From assembly GCA_013368315.1 (NCBI GenBank), contig JAACJM010000157.1:124001-188000 (forward strand): a stretch of DNA of 64,000 bases, read 5' to 3'. Positions 12,185 through 21,719 of the stretch are shown here, piece by piece. Both the position numbers and the translations under genes were made by a program. The first letter of the stretch is position 1. The number at the start of each line of letters is the position of its first letter. Under the pieces are notes generated by a model that saw only the letters and a program-made list of their open reading frames with translations, searched no databases and was not told the DNA's origin. Source of the stretch: Tetrapyrgos nigripes. Its lineage: Eukaryota > Basidiomycota > Agaricomycetes > Agaricales > Campanellaceae.

Positions 12185-13155
12185 TCACATAGCGTGGGAA
12201 TGCGTTCTCAGGGGATATCTTTATTCAAAGATATTCAAAGATGGTTACTTCACCTTTGGCCCACGTTCTCTTGTTTAGTTTAATCCAATGGTTATCAAAT
12301 ACTATGGCATGTTTTTGTACTGTGTTTTTAACGTGTTGTGAGTAGTCTTTGAAGCTGTTTGGGTCTGAGTTCTCAATCCTGTAGTGATATTCTGGTGGGG
12401 GTGGGATCCGTAGGTTGTTAAGGAATGGTTCGAAGTTGAGAGCCAGTGTGTACAATTGAGGATTTGAGGATTTTAATTACAGAGTTGGTCGACCACCCTA
12501 CTCGAATCGGCGAGTCTGGTTTTATGTCTCGAAACTGTGTAGACGGGGGATGACTTTGTGCAACAACTCCTTGAGCTTGTTCACGCCAGCTGACCTGTGA
12601 GGCTCCTCACACAGGGTAGAGATGATGGGCTTGGGGCACCATAGGGGAAGGATGGAAGAATAGGGAAGTTATAATATGATGGGAGGATTTGTGTTGAGTT
12701 GTGAGGTCTGTTTGTGAGCTGGGTGTAAGAGAGTCTGTTCAAGTGTCAAGAACATTGTCACTTAGCAATAACCACCCAAGTCACAAGGTGAATCAAATAG
12801 ATTGATGAGTTACAAACGAGACGATGTAGAGAGAGAAAGAGAGAGAGAGATGAAAAGAGATAGAGAAGTAGTAGATATGAGTAGAGGATGAGTAGCTGAC
12901 TATACTCAACACTGCACTGTACTGAGAGCAGAGTGGAGACGGAGTGAACAGACTAAGGAACTAACTACAGGTCCTTTGGTATATATATCAGGGAAGTGAA
13001 TTGAGAATAAGTGAATAGGTGAGAATGTCCATGGAGATAGGAATCAGAGGAGATAAAGGATGAATATATCAGATCAAGTGATGGTAACCGTAGACAGAGA
13101 AGATGATGATGGTGTCCATGGAGATAAGGAATGGATAGACCGGCAATTCGTGACA
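12185..13155 (-). mobile_element. Reverse-oriented LTR plus leader fragment of gypsy family 2
   Basis: On the minus strand the LTR runs 13155 to 12744 (TGTCACGAATTG to TTGACA). The priming site TGAACAGACT follows (12741-12732), then the leader ORF to about 12185. The leader is homologous to 19392-19640 of the full element. The LTR has TATATATA at about 12980 and AGTCTGTTCA (minus strand, 12954-12945) about 30 nt downstream of it. Gag, pol and the second LTR are missing; homology stops near 12185. Confidence 0.9.
12198..12455 (-). pseudogene. Truncated leader (pre-gag) ORF, gypsy family 2
   Basis: On the minus strand 12455-12225 stays open for 76 codons and reads NNLRIPPPPEYHYRIENSD, aligning with NNLQIRPPPEYHYRIENSD in the copy at 19392-19909. 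Substitutions between the two copies are mostly conservative (Arg/Lys, Val/Ile, Ala/Thr), which hints that this leader was a translated sequence. It is cut off after VTIFEYL. Neither copy has an upstream ATG, so how translation would start is unclear. Confidence 0.6.
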
Positions 13156-14752
13156 GGCTCTATCAATCTCAGATATCCGTAATATGGCTGGATACCTTCC
13201 AATCACTCTTTTATATGTTATTCACAGCATTTCCCCATTTTTTGGTGATTTTAAGATCACTACATCATACCCCTAATTCAAGACAAATGTCCATTATTAA
13301 CCATTTTATGACTGTTTTACATTAATTGGCAAGTATATCACACATTACTCAACCAATAGCTTCAAGAAATATTCTGGCAGTGCTCATACACTTTGGCCCT
13401 ATCCCGAACCTCTCTGAGGCTCAAAACACTCTGTAGGTACCACATGAGTCGAAGAAAAGCTCTAGATGGCATGCTAAGCACCCACGAAGTGTGTGGGAGG
13501 AACTGTTCAATGCTAATTCGACATTAATTCGACAACACGTCATCATCGTTGAACTGCCAGTGCATCCCTTGGGCCTCCCTGCCACTCTTCTCCTGCTTCC
13601 ATGAAGGACAACAATGGAGATCCACATATATAGCGGACCTCTATCATTCAAGATACTGCCTCCAGCATGCTTGGCCTTGCATAGACATCAACTTTTACAT
13701 TGCACCACTCATATGTACCTCCATACCTCCAGCGGCATTCTCCTGTTGCAAATCTCTTTGTAACACTTATGGCGCTTTCATCCCAAACAACACACTCTTT
13801 TCTATCAGCCATTGCCACCCCTCATATGATGGAATTGTCCTGTTTGGGGGAAGTAATCCTGGAGAAGGGGAGTTGATTAAATGGGTGAAGGAGCACAGAG
13901 CACAGGGTTAACAATGGGAGTGGGTCTAAGCCTGTCATAGATGTAGGGAGGGAGTGTGTTGGGGCAAAGGGGAGTGGTGGTGAATCCTTTCTCTGTCTTT
14001 TTCTTCTCTTTTCTTCAAGTTGCTTCCCTTTTCTGTCTCTTGGCCTTTTATACTGACTTTTTTGCCATATAGACTTCTGACGGCCCTTCCCTCATCGAAC
14101 ACACACCCAGCAAACCTGGGCTATGGATGTATACGGGCCCTGCGAGGCATAATGGTCATGAGTGCATCTTTTCATTACTTTTCTCTCTACATTTACTTGG
14201 CTGACTTTCCAATGCTTAGCATCCAGCATACAACATCTACAAAGCATACATATGACACAGCGCACTACAGCAACAATCCCACCATGCCCCTGGCCTCATA
14301 CGAGTAGCGAGGAGGAACATGAGTTGACTCTCTATGGTACCTGTATTATACATAATGAATAATAATGTCTGTGCCTGACCCTGACCAGCCCTGACGCAAG
14401 TGTCACTATGAGTTGACAACGGTACGACAGCCCAATACTGTAATATGGGTGCTTGATTTGGAAAGTGGTCGTCCAAGCCAAATTACTGTCCAAAGCTGAG
14501 CTGAGGAGCCTCAAGAGCTATGGACCAAGGTCTATAGCTCTCAGCCCAGAGATCTAGTCAGCTGAATGTGTGTCGTAGCAGTAGGTTAATTGGCAGTGGT
14601 TTTATAAAAAGCTAACCCTAAGATTATCCTATGATTTTATATAATCACTGCATCTTTGGGTGTAAATACTCTGTTGTTTAGTCCCAAACAAAACTTCGCA
14701 AAACCTTGAAGGTTTGGTGATTACTAATCAGCTGACTAAAGCTATGAACTAA
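13156..14752. other. Long region without a recognisable gene
   Basis: Only short frames occur (the largest, 13549-13911, has 120 codons and no recognisable domain). Part of 14465-14752 has an imperfect inverted arrangement of the words AGCTCT..TAGTCAGCTGA (near 14538 and inverted near 14735-14760), suggesting an old small TIR element. I could not fix its ends or a target duplication. Confidence 0.35.
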
Positions 14753-14930
14753 CTCAGAGCTCAAGCTCAAGTCCATTTGTTCAAGCTCAATCTCAAGCTA
14801 CTAGAATGTTGTTCGAGCTCAATCACAAATCACCTTCCAAGCTCAATCTCAAATCAGCTCAATTTGGATCCAAGGTCAATCTTCAATTAGCTCAATTGCA
14901 GGGAATTATTTTACAGTATATTGCCCATAG
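14753..14930. repeat. GAGCTCAA / AAGCTCAATCTCAA-rich block
   Basis: About ten irregular copies of AGCTCAA(T/G) words are followed by TTTTACAGTATATTGCCCATA at 14908-14930. The same combination (CTCAAG repeats, then TTTTACAGTATATTTGCCATA) recurs at 37000-37215 in the same orientation. This points to a shared element end or subterminal repeat. Confidence 0.55.
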
Positions 14931-16964
14931 TCTCGCTGACAAGAACACTGCCAATGGCTTCCAAAAAGCCTTTCCCAACAGACTCTACATTGCAGCACCT
15001 GCAGGGTCTGCATCTCTATTTCCCACCAATGACAAAGACAACACTAGCTCTGCTGATGAAGACAAAGCTTCAGAGCTAGACAATGACAATAGTGTGAGTT
15101 TGTGTTTTTCCATTTTACCAAATATTGGCTTATCATTACATATGCAGGGCAACATCAAGACTCACCCATCTGGTGTCTCTGGCACATTGCATGAGGTAGA
15201 TTTTTTGCCTAATTGGTGTCCTGTAGATGCTCACCCATATCTAGGACACCAAAGCGAAAACCCAGGAGAATAAGATGGAGGAGGACGCAGTTAAGATGGC
15301 AGAGGAGGACAAAGAGAAGCTGGAGGAGGACAAAGAGGTATTTATGGAGGCAGACAATGATTTCGACTTTCCCAGTTCTTTCACAGGTGAGTATCCCTAT
15401 CTGAACCCTCCAATCGTTAATAATCATATGTTCTATGGCACTTCAATGCTGACTCTCCAGCACAGTCTCTCTGGGCTCATGAAAACTGTCAGCACATTTA
15501 TAATGTGTGTGAACCAGATGAAGCCAAGGTCTTGGTATGTCACTGGTCAATATTTTATCTCTTTTGACATTCTCTCATTTCTTTTCCTTTGTGTCCCACA
15601 GGACCATACAAGCCTTTGCAAACCATCATTGCTCTCATCAAGTCAGCCTTGGAGCAGCTTCCTGACCAAGACATCCTGGCCCTTGCCCAATTCCTTGAGC
15701 ATCTGGTGCAGCCTGGAATGGCCAATCTTTTCCAGGTGACCGAGTTCATTGTCTCCATGCATAACAACTTGTCCTCCTACAATAAAGAGGCATTCCTGTC
15801 CAAGTTCTACTTGGGGCCTCATGGTCTGCACCCGGTCATTGAGCTCCTCAATGAGATTTATACTCTGCTCAACAAGAATCAAGATGACCTTCCCACAAAG
15901 CTTGTAGACTCTGTTCGTGTCCTGATGGGCAGGGTATCCTGGTCAGGCTTCAGGCTTGTTTGTCACTTCATCGACATTGTACCTGTCGCAGAGTATGTTC
16001 CAAAAGCAGGCCAGCATTCTTTTGAACAGATTAATGATTGCTTCAATGTAAGTTATCTTTATACTGCGCCTCAATAGCTATTGCTTAATGCTGCACTCTA
16101 GTTTCCCAACATGGACATCGAGTATTATGGATTCATTGAGAAGGACCCATTCCTCATGTACCAGAGTTCTGAATGGTATTGAACCACTATTAGAAGGGAT
16201 CTTGGGGGTACATGCCAGGTCGACCCTTTGAGGATCTGTCTTGGCCATTTCTGCCTCCAGGGTATCATTGACTTTATGCAGAAATTTCTTCAACAACCTT
16301 TGTTGCCTATGACAGAAAGGATTGAAGAGATTTTCGACCTCTTCAATACAGTATGTGGGGCATTAGCTGACAAGATCATTGAGGTTACAAATGTGTGTTC
16401 TCGCTTTCTTATTTTTTATCTTGACACTGACCCTCTTCTGTATTTGACAGGGTAAGGGCAAAGCCAAGGCCAGTGCTGGCCCCGATATCATAGATGTTGA
16501 TGATGACGACCCTGGTAGGAAATGTTTTTTCAAAGGAAATTTGGTTTTAATAAACTCATTACTCTATAGCCTCAGAGCGAGGTGACATGTTCTCTTCATC
16601 AACACACACCAAGCCTTCAAGGACTTCTTATTCTTATTCCTATTCTTCCTCATTGACTGGCCCAAAGGCTTCCTCATCGATGTCATCTACCTACAGCTCT
16701 TCAGCATCTACAGGTTCTGCTAGACCTACACCCCCTTCCTCTGAGCCTGCCTCGCATAACACTTCAGCCCCTTCCACCTCATCTGGACACATTCCCAGTG
16801 ACTGGGACACAGTACTTCAGACAATCTGTGATACCTATCATGCCTCTACTGCCTCCACCAAAAGTAGAGCCCTTCTCACCTTCAAGAGTGTCCACAAGGA
16901 GTTCAAAGCTTATGTGAGGTGCCCTAACATTTGGAACGAGAAGGAAGCAATTTCCAAGCAGTGA
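14806..16964 (+). CDS. Multi-exon protein of unknown function
   Basis: I do not recognise the family. Exons that fit GT..AG borders are 14806-15093, 15148-15195, 15245-15386, 15461-15534, about 15602-16050, about 16102-16385 and two or three more to 16964. The first three junctions keep frame. The 15534/15602 junction needs an unusual acceptor or a 1 nt error, and one TGA interrupts the exon at about 16182, so it may be a recent pseudogene. The product would have an acidic coiled segment (EEDKEKLEEDKEVF), a hydrophobic helical middle (GPYKPLQTIIALIKSALEQL ... LVRxSWSGFRLVCHFID-like), an acidic patch IIDVDDDDP and a Ser/Thr-rich tail. The start codon lies within the GAGCTCAA block, so the true start is uncertain. 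It could be an accessory gene of the DDE element beyond satellite B. Confidence 0.5.
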
Positions 16965-17167
16965 AAGATTCTTTGTTCTGTAAGTCGTCCACTACTCTTT
17001 CTATCTCGACAGGTGTAACTCAACTACTGTTGTGTAGGCCTTCCACCCAGATCATGCTGCACCTGCAGACCGAGTCACTTGCAATGCCATCACTGCCTTT
17101 GTCAATGAGGCATAGAGGGAAAGGGTTTGAGTGCTTGGAAATGCTTGCCATCATTCTTTAGGACTAA

Positions 17168-17340
17168 TTATTGTTGCTCTCTATTTATATATTTTATTAT
17201 TGTTTCTCTAACTGGCTTGCCTTCATTCTTCCTGTTTATATTTATAACTATTGTCGCTCTCTACTTATATATTTTATTATTGTTTCTTTAGCTGTTGTCA
17301 CTCCTTTAGATATAACCTCACCCATTCCTTCACAAGCTGT
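17168..17340. repeat. 84 bp direct duplication, AT-rich
   Basis: TATATATTTTATTATTGTTTCT with its flanks occurs at about 17190 and 17272. The copies differ at a few sites (GTTGCTCTC / GTCGCTCTC). It lies directly downstream of the multi-exon gene. Confidence 0.75.
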
Positions 17341-17424
17341 TCTTTGAATATACTTGACTGGTTCTAAAGTCCACTTCAAGTCATAAAGAAATTATGTTGT
17401 GTGCTACAGTATGGCAAAGATAGG

Positions 17425-18565
17425 GGTCAGGGCCAGTGTAACTTTTGCTTCGCTTGGCCTATAAGCCTCAAATTCAGAATCTGGCCAATTGGAACATAAG
17501 AGAGTACAGAGAAATGATTGGGAAGCTCTACTATAACTGATGACACCTCTGGCAGGTACAGTGAGGAGGTCAGGGTCAGGCAAGTGTAACTTTTGCGTTG
17601 CTTGGCCTATAAGCCTAAATTCAGAATCTGACCATTTAGAACATAAGATAGGACAGAGAAATGGTTAGGCAGCTCCACCATAACTGATGACACCTCTGGC
17701 AGGTACAGCAAGGAGGTCAGGGTCAGGCAAGTGTAACTTTTGTGTTGCTTGGCCTATAAGCCTCAAATTCAGAATCTGACCATTTGGAACATAAGAGAGT
17801 ATAGAGAAATGGTTGGGAAGCTCCACTATAACTGATGACACCTCTGGCAGGTATGACGAGGAGGTCAGGGTCAGGCAAGTGTAACTTTTGCGTTACTTGG
17901 CCTATAAGCCTCAAATTCAAATCTGACCATTTGGAACATAAGAGAGTATAGAGAAATGGTTGGGAAGCTCCACCATAACTGATGACACCTCTGGCAGGTA
18001 CAGCAAGGAGGTCAGGGTCAGGCAAGTGTAACTTTTGCGTTGCTTGGCCTATAAGCCTCAAATTCAGAATCTGACCATTTAGAACATAAGATAGGACAGA
18101 GAAATGGTTAGGCAGCTCCACCATAACTGATGACACCTCTGGCAGGTACAGCAAGGAGGTCAGGGTCAGGCAAGTGTAACTTTTGTGTTGCTTGGCCTAT
18201 AAGCCTCAAATTCAGAATCTGACCATTTGGAACATAAGGAAAGACAGAGAAATGGTTGGGCAGCTCCACCATGACTGATGACACCTCTGGCAGGTACGGC
18301 GAGGAGGTCAGGATCTGCGCAAGTGTAACTTTTGCATTGCTTGGCCTATAAGCCTCAAATTCAGAATCTGACCATTTGGAACATAAGAGAAGACAGAGAA
18401 ATGGTTGGGCAGCTCCACCATGACTGGTGGCACCTCTGGCAGGTACAGCGAGGAGGTAAGGATTGGAGCAAGTGTAACTTTTGCATTGCTTGGCCTATAA
18501 GCCTCAAATTCAGAATCTGGCCCTTTGGAACATAAGAGAGTATAGATAAATGGTCAGGACCAAGG
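17425..18565. repeat. Satellite B, 8 units of 147-149 bp
   Basis: ACTTTTG landmarks occur at 17441, 17589, 17736, 17884, 18031, 18179, 18328 and 18477, giving spacings of 148, 147, 148, 147, 148, 149 and 149. The unit contains GGCCTATAAGCCTCAAATTC, TCTGACCATTTGGAACATAA, AGCTCCACCATAACTGATGA and CACCTCTGGCAGGTACAG. Near-multiples of three keep one minus-strand frame open over three units (17723-18154); I treat this as a repeat artefact. The start of the unit resembles satellite A (TAACTTTTGCATTG, then TTGGAATTAGACCATTTG against TCAGAATCTGACCATTTG). Confidence 0.95.
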
Positions 18566-18691
18566 AACATGGGTCAAGCATACTAATACACCATGAAGAC
18601 TAGTAGAACTACTACAGTTTCAGTCTGTCAGATACTCAAGTAGGTACTAGCTAGTAAGTGTACCATGGTGTATGAGCATAAGTAATTAACA
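18566..18691. other. Short flank left of gypsy family 2
   Basis: This sequence continues at 32059 once the retrotransposon is removed. The last four bases AACA (18688-18691) are repeated at 32059-32062 as the target duplication. Confidence 0.85.
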
Positions 18692-19111
18692 TGTCACGAA
18701 TCGCCGATCTATTCATTTCTTATCTCCACAGACTACTATTCATTCCTCTCATCTTTACCACCATCATCTTCTCTGTCTATGGTTACCATCACTTGATCTG
18801 ATATGTACATCATTTATCTCCTCCGATTCCTATCTCCATGAACATTCTCACTTATTCACTTATTCTCAATTCACTTCTTTCACATATATACCAAAGGACC
18901 TGTAGTTAGTTCCTTAGTCTGTTCACTTCGTCTCCACTCCGCTCTCAGTACAGTGCAGTGTTGAGTATAGTCAGCTACTCATCCTCTACTCGTCTTTATT
19001 ATCTATCTCTCTCTCTCTCTATTTTTCTATATCGCCTCATTTGTAACTTGTCAATCCATTGGTTCATTGCGTGACTTGGGTGGTTATTGCTAAGTGACAA
19101 TGTTCTTGACA
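18692..19111 (+). repeat. 5' LTR, gypsy family 2
   Basis: Starts TGTCACGAATCG, ends TTCTTGACA; terminal TGTCA/TGACA inverted ends. It matches 26058-26452 plus 32030-32058 and, reversed, 12744-13155. A CT-rich microsatellite (TCTCTC) lies near 19005. Confidence 0.95.
18885..18925 (+). promoter_or_regulatory. LTR TATA box and predicted transcript start
   Basis: TATATA at 18885-18890 is followed 31 nt later by AGTCTGTTCA (18916-18925). That decamer is the exact reverse complement of TGAACAGACT at 19114-19123, just past the LTR. In self-priming elements (Tf1 group) the first ~11 nt of the RNA anneal to such a site. The spacing from the TATA box fits transcription starting at this decamer. Confidence 0.75.
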
Positions 19112-19113
19112 CT

Positions 19114-19123
19114 TGAACAGACT
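19114..19123 (+). promoter_or_regulatory. Self-complementary primer binding site
   Basis: TGAACAGACT begins 2 nt after the LTR end. It does not begin with TGG as tRNA-primed sites usually do. It pairs fully with the predicted 5' end of the transcript at 18916-18925. Confidence 0.75.
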
Positions 19124-19391
19124 CTCTTACACCCACCTCACAAACAGACCTTACAACACACTACAAACCCTTCCGTCTTACTGGACTTCCCTATTCTTCC
19201 ATCCTCCCCCTACAGTGCCCCCAAGCCCATCATCTCTACCCTGTGTGAGGAGCCTCACAGGTCAGCTGGCATGAACAAGCTCAAGGAGTTGTTGCACGAA
19301 GTCATCCCCTGTCTACACAGTTTCGAGACATAAAACCAGACTCGCCGATTCGAGTAGGGTGGTTGACCGGCTCTGTAATTGAAATCCTAAA

Positions 19392-19909
19392 ACCCTCAAT
19401 CATACACACTGGCTCTCAACTTCGAACCATTCCTTAACAACCTACAGATCCGACCCCCACCAGAATATCACTACAGGATTGAGAACTCAGATCCAAACAG
19501 CTTCAGGGATTACTCACAACACGTTAAAAACGCAGTACGAAAACACGCCGTTGCATTCGATAACCATTGGATTAAACTAAACAAGAGAACGTGGTTCAAA
19601 GGTGAAGTAACCATCTTTGAATACCTTCAAATAAGAATATCCCCTGAGAATGCATCTCTGCACTACGTGGTGGTCGCAGACACTTGTCATTTCGTCAAAT
19701 TTGGAAACGCCCATATTTCTTGTTGGTTTGACCACGACGTCTACAAGGACGGTGCTATCTTGGAACACTGCCAAGCAGAACACGAAGAATACTTCCAGAC
19801 TCGAGTCCCCAGAATAAACGACTACTATCGACAAAACTGGTATTGGGAAGATGTCTCTACGGATCAGTGGAACCACCTATTTTCAGGACCTGAATACACC
19901 AACTAGTGT
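19392..19909 (+). CDS. Leader (pre-gag) ORF 1, function unknown
   Basis: Open for about 170 codons with no in-frame ATG, from a TAA near 19390 to the TAG at 19907-19909. It reads through NNLQIRPPPEYHYRIENSD, GEVTIFEYLQIR, VVVADTCHFVKFGNAHIS and DYYRQNWYWEDVSTDQW. The reverse fragment at 12185-12455 preserves the same protein with mostly conservative changes, which supports past selection. I do not recognise the family. Lack of an ATG suggests splicing, an upstream start lost by mutation, or a non-AUG start. It lies between the priming site and gag, where most gypsy elements have no gene. Confidence 0.5.
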
Positions 19910-20079
19910 ATGTCCGAGAGTAGAATTCCTAGAGTAACCCGATCACAATCACGTGTCGCCTCACAGGCTCCCAGTCGTACCTCCTCACCTCACATTCCCC
20001 TCGCCTGCATTCGTTGACCTCACGCATACTATCTTTGAAGTCAACAGGACTGCTATCTCTCAGCTAATAATCATTGGGA

Positions 20080-20394
20080 CGCCTGTCTAAACAATCCATG
20101 TCAAAACCGATTCTCCATACACAACCGAGTACTTACACAAGCAGAACTAGAGCGCGGTCTTGGACCCATACTACTACCTGGACAATACGTCCCGTCAGAA
20201 CCCACTACAGAAACCCAACTCCCAATAACCGAACCTTCATCGCATACTCGATTTGAAGAACCAGACCCTAACAACGAACCTATTCCTGAACCAGAACTAC
20301 CACATCCTCCCACCGAACCACAAACTCCCCTTAAAAGATCTCCATCCGACAGCACTCCCAGTGCAATCCAAGAACCCATATCTGTCCATCCCTG
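20080..20394 (+). CDS. Leader (pre-gag) ORF 2, Pro/Glu-rich
   Basis: An open frame reads ELERGLGPILLPGQYVPSEP, then proline- and glutamate-rich repeats (PNNEPIPEPELPHPPTEP), to a stop at 20392-20394, 40 nt before gag. A Pro/Ser-rich leader also exists in family 1 (minus strand, 51133-50477), so both families carry a low-complexity leader protein before gag. No start codon is obvious; it could be a downstream exon of the preceding leader ORF. Function unknown; a Gag N-terminal extension is possible. Confidence 0.4.
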
Positions 20395-20434
20395 ACAAAC
20401 AATCGATTTTCAAACTCTCTATTCTTCCCTTGGA

Positions 20435-21601
20435 ATGTCTGAACACAACGAACCCACATCAGCCACCGCTGCTGCAGAAGGAATCCTTAATGACACCCAT
20501 TCTGACAATGGAGGTCTCTCTACCCCTTCTAGTAGAACCACAAATGAAAGAGGGGCGAAACCAGAGAAGTTCACAGGAGAACCAAACTTGGCAAAGGATT
20601 GGTTAGCTGAGTTTACCAACTACCTCCGACTCAATGATGGAGTCTATCCCACAGAAAACGAGAAAATAGCATTATTTCTCACCCTCTTCACAGGAGAAGA
20701 AGCGGGGCGATGGGCTCATGATATGATGACGAAAATCTATGAAGAAGACGATGACTATAGTGACAGTGACGGAGACTCGTTCAGTGAAGACAAAGACTCG
20801 TCACTGGGATCTATGAGGAAGAAGAAGTCGTGGACGCTACGAGAAGTAAAATGAGAGTTTCTACGAGATTTTAAACCAACGTCTCGAGAATCTCAAGCAC
20901 AAGTGAAAATAGAAACCATAAAGATGGAGGGAGGATTAGCGGATATAGATAAGTACAACTCCCAATTCAAATTATATGCTGAAGATACTGGCTATAACGA
21001 CAAGGGATTAATGAAGTACTATCGAAAAGGACTCCCGAAAGGATTGGTAGACCGAATTTCCTATCTACCATCCCAACCCAAGAACCTCGTGGCGCTACAA
21101 AAGGCTGTGGTCAAATAACACATGATCTGGGTGGAAAGACAAACAGAGAAAGCCTTATGGAGCAAACAACAAGGAGAAGGAGGACAGCAGAGTAGAGGAT
21201 TGCAAGGCATGGGAGGAAGCTGAACAAGAAGTTTGGAAGTGAATGCTTTCCAAAATAATACCCCAGGTGCATCTTCGAATACTAAATATCCACCTAAACT
21301 GACAAACGAAGAAAGAGAAAAGATGAAAAAGGAGGGATGATGTTTCGGCTGTTGCGAAAAGGGACACACCACATGGAACTGTCCTACGTTTCCCAGATCT
21401 ACCATGACAAGTCCCAATAACACGGCCTGGAAACCTTCGATCAGAACGACTACAGCTACCACAGAACCCTCGTCTGCCGAAACAAACAACACGATGAAGG
21501 ATATTGTGGAATTCACCACCAAAATCAGGTCACTATCGGGAGAAGAGAAGGAGAAGGCAGCAGGATACCTAAAGGACCTTGTAACACAAACAGATTTTTG
21601 A
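20435..21601 (+). pseudogene. gag: gag of gypsy family 2, lightly broken
   Basis: The start at 20435 (MSEHNEPTSATAAAEG) precedes the conserved GEPNLAKDWLAEFTNYLRL. A TGA at 20852 interrupts an otherwise continuous frame. It continues through 20903-21118 (GGLADIDKYNSQFKLYAED) and a second stop near 21116 into the CCHC knuckle at 21341-21387 (CFGCCEKGHTTWNC). It ends with EKEKAAGYLKDLVTQTDF at 21601, the same C-terminus as in family 1 (EKEQAAVYLKDIMSKLDF). The acidic insert EEDDDYSDSDGDSFSED (20740-20790) is absent from family 1. Confidence 0.85.
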
Positions 21602-21719
21602 ATACCTCCCCTGTCACGTTGTCAGGAGGAGGAGTATAGACATATATACCAGTAAAAAATAGGCAATACACGAGCCTTATACCCTTTCGTAAGCCACAAT
21701 TCCCATCTAAGCTAAGAAT

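Noticed and set aside
14465..14930. Complete small TIR element around the GAGCTCAA block
   Set aside because: Inverted similarity is patchy, and neither precise ends nor a target duplication could be found; reported only as a repeat block.
17723..18154. 143-codon minus-strand frame in satellite B
   Set aside because: It is three copies of one 147-148 bp repeat unit; the unit length near a multiple of three explains the frame. The same reasoning applies to frames in satellites A (5914-6312) and C (46109-46360).
17425..18565. Regular array as a possible CRISPR or gene-family array
   Set aside because: Whole ~148 bp units are conserved without variable spacers, and the genome is fungal.
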